From Stenopsyche tienmushanensis (lineage: Eukaryota; Arthropoda; Insecta; Trichoptera; Stenopsychidae), in NCBI GenBank assembly GCA_008973525.1, contig WACJ01000095.1:744001-808000 (forward strand): a stretch of 64,000 nucleotides of DNA, in the 5' to 3' direction. Position 1 is the stretch's first letter, and each line of letters begins with the position of its first letter. Of this stretch, positions 59,120 to 64,000 are shown one piece after another. The notes beneath the pieces were generated by a model. The model made no database searches, was not told where the DNA came from, and saw only the letters and a list, made by a program, of their open reading frames with translations. A program made the translations under genes and the position numbers.

Positions 59120-60216
59120 CTAATGTTTCTTGGCAGACTGACTACTCAAAGGTTAAATATACCCTCATTCTAACATATCTACAAAATGTTGTTCATTCAT
59201 AGCTTCCACGGTCAAAAAATATTATCTAGTTCCCTTAACCATTTCCAAGACAAAGCTAATTATCTATAATATCGCCAACTTCAACTTTGCGTTAGTAAAG
59301 TTCCAATTTATGCAGAAAACGTGCAACTTTATCCTGTGCTGTCAAGATATTCATCATATTTTCGTGTCATCACTGTTAATTTCGCTGAAAAAATCAGCAA
59401 AATACGTAAGCATTTTGATGAATGATTTATCTTTTATTTTCATGTACAACTTTATTTCTTTTTGTGTTCTCTGGTTTTCGAGAAACAATCATATTTCTTC
59501 ACGGAACTCATAACCCCTGTTTAAAATTCTCTCTCTCGACAGTCAGAGTACCTCTGTGTGGTACAAAAGACAAATAAATTTGGCTCCAACTTCATCGCAC
59601 AAAACTTTGAATAATCTGGAATGGATTCACAATTTTTACTACTACATCACTCAACGTGCTTAGTAAATCTGAAGGAAGCTTCTTAAGGACCAAATAGTAT
59701 CATGCAGAGATAAGACAAAACTTGAGGAGCAACCAAAGCTACATCGGTTGTCTCGTCCAATTGCAACGCAAACACAGAACTTTATTTAATTTCAGAAATA
59801 ATGGTTGCCAAAATATCTGAGAATAATATTTGATTAATCTTAGCCACGCGTTGTTCACCAATAACGAGCTTTGATGAGTTCCTTTCCTATAGTATGCCGT
59901 TTTTTGTTCATAGCAATGGGATAAGCACTTTGATACAAAGCTTGAAGACACGAATCAGCTACTTTCTGTGCATTTTCCGTGAAATCCAATTGCGAACACT
60001 CTTTTTTCTTAAAAAAATCAAATTCTTTATCTGCCAACTCCTTGTGGATATTCTCGGAATGTTCATTTAGTTTGCTCGGTTAAATGCTCTCTGTACTGAG
60101 AACTTTATTGTATATAACACACTGAGACTTTTTTATATTCCTGTCAACAATATTCGTGAAACCCCATTGTAGAAATGCTTCTTTTACAAGCGCTTTTTTC
60201 CAGAAGTAGAAATCAT
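59120..60216 (-). pseudogene. BED-finger hAT transposase relic (SCAND3/ZBED-like)
   Basis: Minus strand, possible ATG at 60214-60216. LVKEAFLQWGFTNI, SQCVIYNKVLSTES, PSKLNEHSENIHKEL follow the layout of a BED zinc finger (the first Cys kept, the second replaced). Then comes DKEFDFFKKKECSQLDFTEN, and ADSCLQALYQSAYPIAMNKK with HTIGKELIKA, as in SY.VAY.IAK.KK.HTIGE.L. After a large internal deletion it continues IHSRLFKVLCDEVGAKFICL, LYHTEVL, LSRERILNRGYEFREEI, FLENQR, and FIKMLTYFADFFSEIN. The order matches the animal hAT subgroup that also gave rise to domesticated SCAND3/ZBED proteins. Several stops and the missing DDE core show it is dead. The end at about 59120 is approximate. Confidence 0.85.
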
Positions 60217-61313
60217 TTCACTTAAAATACTGTTACAAATGCGAACCGTGCAAATTAGTGCTCGAGTAAATTGAAACTAAATCATCTCTGTGTGCTTTCA
60301 TCCTTCTTTTTTCTTGTAAGAAGGATTGCTAGAGAGGAATTAGAACATATTGAGAGACTTCTTGGAAGAGAATTGCAATCCACATGACGCTCATCTGCCA
60401 TTCTATCTAAATACCAAAAATTAATAGCGTCATTACCGTGTTAAAATGTGTTTTAAAAATGAACGACTTTCAGTTCTTTATTTAATCCCACACTGTATGA
60501 TAGAATCTTTAGCAGATTTTAAATCTTGATTAGAGCCGAGTTAAATAATTATGAGGTAATGGTTGAAAGATCCATTGAAAATCATGAATTTTCCCCTTTA
60601 AAATACAAACATTTGCAGTGCAAAATACCAAAGCGTTATGAAAATTTTGATATAAAAACATGTATATTGATCCAAATATTTTTATATTTTAAAGCATATT
60701 TACTTTTATCGCAGTTCATCAGCATCAAGCACATGATAGTCGTCAATTCGATCGGCACCCATTTGTCTGTTACACTTATATTTTACTAGCGCAGCGAGAT
60801 GTTGGCAGTAAAAAGCTTCCATGCACGTCAAGTGATGCGGATTTTAGCTCTTACCTAAAACATACAATAAATCAAATATGAATTTATTAAAAATTTGAAC
60901 TTTTACGCTTTCATTAATATCAATCATTCATATAGAAGGAATCTGCCTGACCAATCGATTAAATTTTTATATTTTCAAATCCATAAGCCACATATGGAGA
61001 TCAATATTTCTAATCGGTTATCTCGATCCGAAGTTATCTTGGCATTTTAATAATTTCAAGCAAAACAGTCTTTGGATCAGTTAAAAATAGTGTACACAGT
61101 AATACAGTTTAATTTCATTCTACATGTTTATTTCATGTAACTGATTTCCATTCTCAGATATGCAATCACCTTATTCAGATATTTTTTGGATAAAGTGATT
61201 TTTCAATGCCAATTATGAACGAAAATGGTGATAAAGCGTAATAATAGGTATTGAATATACATATGGAACACATAAAGCTTCACCTTAGAAGTTGAACCGA
61301 GTGAAAATACATT
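60217..61313. other. Stretch without recognisable gene
   Basis: AT-rich. The 87-codon frame at 60526-60789 is hydrophobic in its second half but not recognised. Confidence 0.3.
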
Positions 61314-61737
61314 ATGCTATATGGGCATTCAAAAATTTGTAGCATTGCCAAGTGTCATGGTATTGCCCGAACATTCCCATATCGTTTCCTTTTACGATCC
61401 CAATCTGCCTTTATGGGAACACGTTCCCAGGGAACAGATCAATTTACGCAAGATCTAGGAATTGCGTTTCGACAGGGAACGATTTCATACGACCTAATAA
61501 GGTATGTTTGTCCAAGCGTTTTATTTGCCCACATAAAACATATGACGCGACCTGCCCTGTCAAAGCATCGCCATCTCCGCAGACTGTCGTCATGGCTTTC
61601 AGCTTCAGTCTGAAACAACGAGCTTTATCACATCCCTCAAATATAAAGTAGGCTTTTATGTGCTTGCAAATCAAAGAACTAGCTTGCCGCTCTGAATAAG
61701 GGATATCAATATGCTTGTAATTTAATTTATACGCCAT
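61314..61737. other. GC-richer island with three overlapping open frames
   Basis: Two plus-strand frames (61314-61613 and 61352-61651, 99 codons each) and one minus-strand frame (61444-61737, 97 codons) overlap almost completely. None has motifs I recognise. Open frames in three phases at once usually reflect base composition rather than coding. The island is bounded by AT-rich DNA and has no transposon ends. It may be an exon, a conserved element or a foreign insertion; I cannot decide. Confidence 0.3.
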
Positions 61738-62324
61738 TCAACGTATCGACTTCAACGATGAAACGGGGCATTGTATCATTGATTTTTTTGACAGTCTTCG
61801 AAGATATATTATAAAATAAGTAAGTTGAAGAAAATAGACACTATTACGAAATTGAAATACCCCCATATAAGTCCATTAAATAGATGGATAAAGACAGAAG
61901 ACAATATACATGAATATAAACACATACAAAAATACAAGACAATTCAAAAATAGATCTTAAAAAATATATAGAAATGCTATTTTATGTCATTTTGTTAAAA
62001 TCAAATCAATAAAACTGATATTACTAATCAATACTGACGATTGCAGAATGAACTGAAACAACTCATGAAAGCATTTAAGTTTGACTTGAAGTATATAAAA
62101 ATATTTAGTTCATTTCAGTCTCACAAAATTAAATAAATTTTTGCTCATATATTTAAGAATAATCAAATACCAAATTTTAAAGAATTAACAACTAATTAGA
62201 AGCTTCTTGGCTCCAAAAGAGACAATATTGATTCAGTAATTTGTAAGACATGAGGTAAATGTTAACCCTTTGAATAGTGAGCTAATTTAAAATCTTCATA
62301 GTATTTAATGCTATACATTTGAAC
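61738..62324. other. Stretch without recognisable gene
   Basis: AT-rich with no recognised feature. Confidence 0.3.
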
Positions 62325-62500
62325 CGTTTTTGGGTGCGTTCCGCGGAAAATCGCACAAAAATGCCATGAGTTACAAAGAAAAAGTGAAGATGCGTTCCAT
62401 AGATTTTAAAAACCGCATAACTTTGAAATAACTATACCCAAAATCGCACAAAAAAATCCGTACAAATCCGCATCCGTACAAAGTCATAACCGCAGCAGCG
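62325..62500. mobile_element. Deletion derivative of the 36.3-37.3 kb element
   Basis: GTGCGTTCCGCGG, AAAATCGCACAAAAA, CATGAGTTACA.AGAAAAAGTG, AAGATGCGTTCCATAGATTT and AAAAACCGCATAA match 36316-36410. The sequence then passes directly to AAAATCGCACAAAAAAA, matching the right end of the longer copy near 37220-37260. The middle of about 750 bp is missing. Confidence 0.6.
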
Positions 62501-62589
62501 CGTATGAAGCTTATATTCAACACTCTCGTTGCCCAACGGTGTTATTTTTCATGGTAAACAGGTGGAATAGCGATGCGATATTATAACGC

Positions 62590-62822
62590 ACGGAATAAAC
62601 ACGAACGTAAGATAATATATAAGATAAATGTGGACGCAGCGATGAACGAGTTAAATAAATAAACACTGTCGATAGCACAAAATATTCGGTAATTCAAGTA
62701 AACACAAACAATACACTTGAAATCGATTTATTGTATTATTCACATATAATTATTAATCGATAAATTTGGGTTAACTAGCTCTCTCTCTCTCTCTCTATCT
62801 CTTTGAGCTCAATGTATTAGAG
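62590..62822 (-). repeat. Inverted partner of the repeat at 56215-56440
   Basis: On the plus strand it reads TTAAATAAATAAACACTGTC, GATTTATTG, AATCGATAAATTTGGGTTAAC, then a CT microsatellite (62780-62797) and GAGCTCAATGT, the reverse complement of the 56-kb copy with some indels. Confidence 0.6.
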
Positions 62823-63929
62823 TGCTCTTTTCACTGGAATTCGCTCGCAAATACGCGATCATCCTATCATACAAGTTAAAGTGTATCAGCAATATATGGT
62901 TCAACCTGTAATTTAGTCTTCAATTTTGCCTTTAAAATCAAGAACTGAACAAATGATTGCTTTCTAGTGAGCACTCGTTGATCTAAATTAAGAGTAGTTT
63001 TTATAGAAATATGATAATTTTCTTACACAAACTAATTGACACCATCTTTCGAATGATTTCCAAGGAATTTTTACTTTATTTCATTGATTTACTTTATTTA
63101 TATCATACATAGTTTGCCTTGGGCACAAAATTAAAGTTTCCTTAATAATATGTTCATTCCTTATGTCTAGTTCAATCTAAAATAATATCTCATATTTTCA
63201 TGATAATATAATGTTGTTCTGTGCGTAGGTTGATTCAATGAATTAAAGTAAAATAACAACGCGTGGGCTGCAACAGAACCTCTTAATAGAGGGTTAACAA
63301 TCTATAATAGAACAATGTTTATGCTCATTACAAAATATCGATAAATATAGAGTGATTGTTTCCCATATGCTTTTAAAAATAAAAACACTTCTTTTATATA
63401 ACTTACAAACTAGTAAATTAGGATAACGAGGTTTTTAATATTGTGAAATTGACTCGTTTTAAATTATAACTAAAATATAAAAATCTTAGCGTAACCATAA
63501 TTTGAAATTAACAACCATATTCAATTATGTTATCTCTCCGTCTATTTCAATTCGTTATGAATTCATCAAAGAGTCGATAAGCTCTTAATGCCACAAAGGC
63601 CATGTAGCACTTAAATAAAGTCATCCATAAGACATATTCTTTAAAGGGCGGCGGAATTCCACGATCTCATTTCGAGCAAAAAAATATTGCGATTACATAG
63701 ACGACTGGTGAGGGGTAATTACAAAGTTGAGAAAAGTTTTCCAAGACTTGAATACATTTTGTTAAAAATTCCTTGGAGTTGCGGCTATTTTGTATCTATT
63801 TTGCCTTTATTATTAATTGGAGAAAAGTGTATCTTTCTACATCAGAATACGATCGAAATTTTATGATTTATCCGTAAAAAATTACCCTTTAAAACCAATA
63901 TTTTCGTCACTTTTCGTCACACGTTTTCG
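62823..63929. other. Stretch without recognisable gene
   Basis: Mostly AT-rich with no recognised feature. About 63560-63900 is less biased. Confidence 0.3.
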
Positions 63930-64000
63930 TTCCGGTTTAGTTCCAAATATTTATATCCGAGATAAATAAAGCTTTTTCTGGTTTTCGGTTCACCTTCGGG
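63930..64000. repeat. hAT-like terminal repeat sequence (copy 2, cut by window end)
   Basis: CCGGTTTAGTTCCAAATATT and CTGGTTTTCGGTTCACCTTC resemble 19970-20095. The element continues beyond the window. Confidence 0.4.

Noticed and set aside
1..64000. CRISPR array, bacterial operon, phage or integron-type system
   Set aside because: No regularly spaced short repeats, no clustered co-directional genes and no ribosome binding sites; introns and mariner/R1/hAT remains show eukaryotic DNA.

Overview
The window is nuclear DNA of an insect, or at least an arthropod. It is strongly AT-rich and has no bacterial-style operons or ribosome binding sites. It carries one spliced insect-type gustatory receptor gene and many decayed transposons of families common in insect genomes: several mariner subfamilies, Tc1/mariner MITEs, pogo/Tigger, hAT, a Mutator-like element, R1-clade non-LTR retrotransposons and an LTR repeat. 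I cannot name the species from the sequence. I recognised no tRNA, rRNA or CRISPR array.

The only gene I can support as probably functional is on the minus strand at 15364-16766. Four exons joined at consensus splice sites keep one open frame of 377 codons plus stop. The product has seven hydrophobic segments and ends in the C-terminal region typical of insect gustatory receptors. The other open frames are short, and those I recognise are transposase or reverse-transcriptase relics.

Layout. 1-1700: a nest of R1-clade retrotransposon C-terminal fragments with a 450-bp LTR-like repeat inside. 5.7-9.7 kb: Tc1/mariner-type relics, one interrupted by an R1-type 5' leader. 11.9-13.2 kb: a full-length TA-flanked but inactivated mariner. 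15.4-16.8 kb: the receptor gene. 17.3-27.2 kb: a dispersed repeat, mariner fragments and MITEs, a second R1 leader, and a mariner apparently sitting in Tigger sequence. 31.5-34.6 kb: the second LTR copy and a Tigger relic. 36-41 kb: a non-autonomous element, three mariner relics and another R1 3' end. 42.7-51 kb: two inverted hAT relics with mariners between them. 54-56 kb: a Mutator-like remnant inside perfect 25-bp terminal repeats, then another mariner-like relic. 56-64 kb: an inverted repeat pair, a Tigger end, a BED-finger hAT relic and a small deletion derivative of the 36-kb element.

Between these lie long stretches with no recognisable gene. Some are AT-rich and featureless. Others are GC-richer, lack transposon signatures and have frames open on both strands, so they are candidate conserved or regulatory DNA. 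Two exact matches to the CTCF core consensus (near 25.5 and 58.55 kb, same orientation) would fit an insulated regulatory landscape, but that is inference. I found no new multi-gene system. The most useful results are the complete receptor gene model, the element boundaries and nesting, and the candidate regulatory sites.
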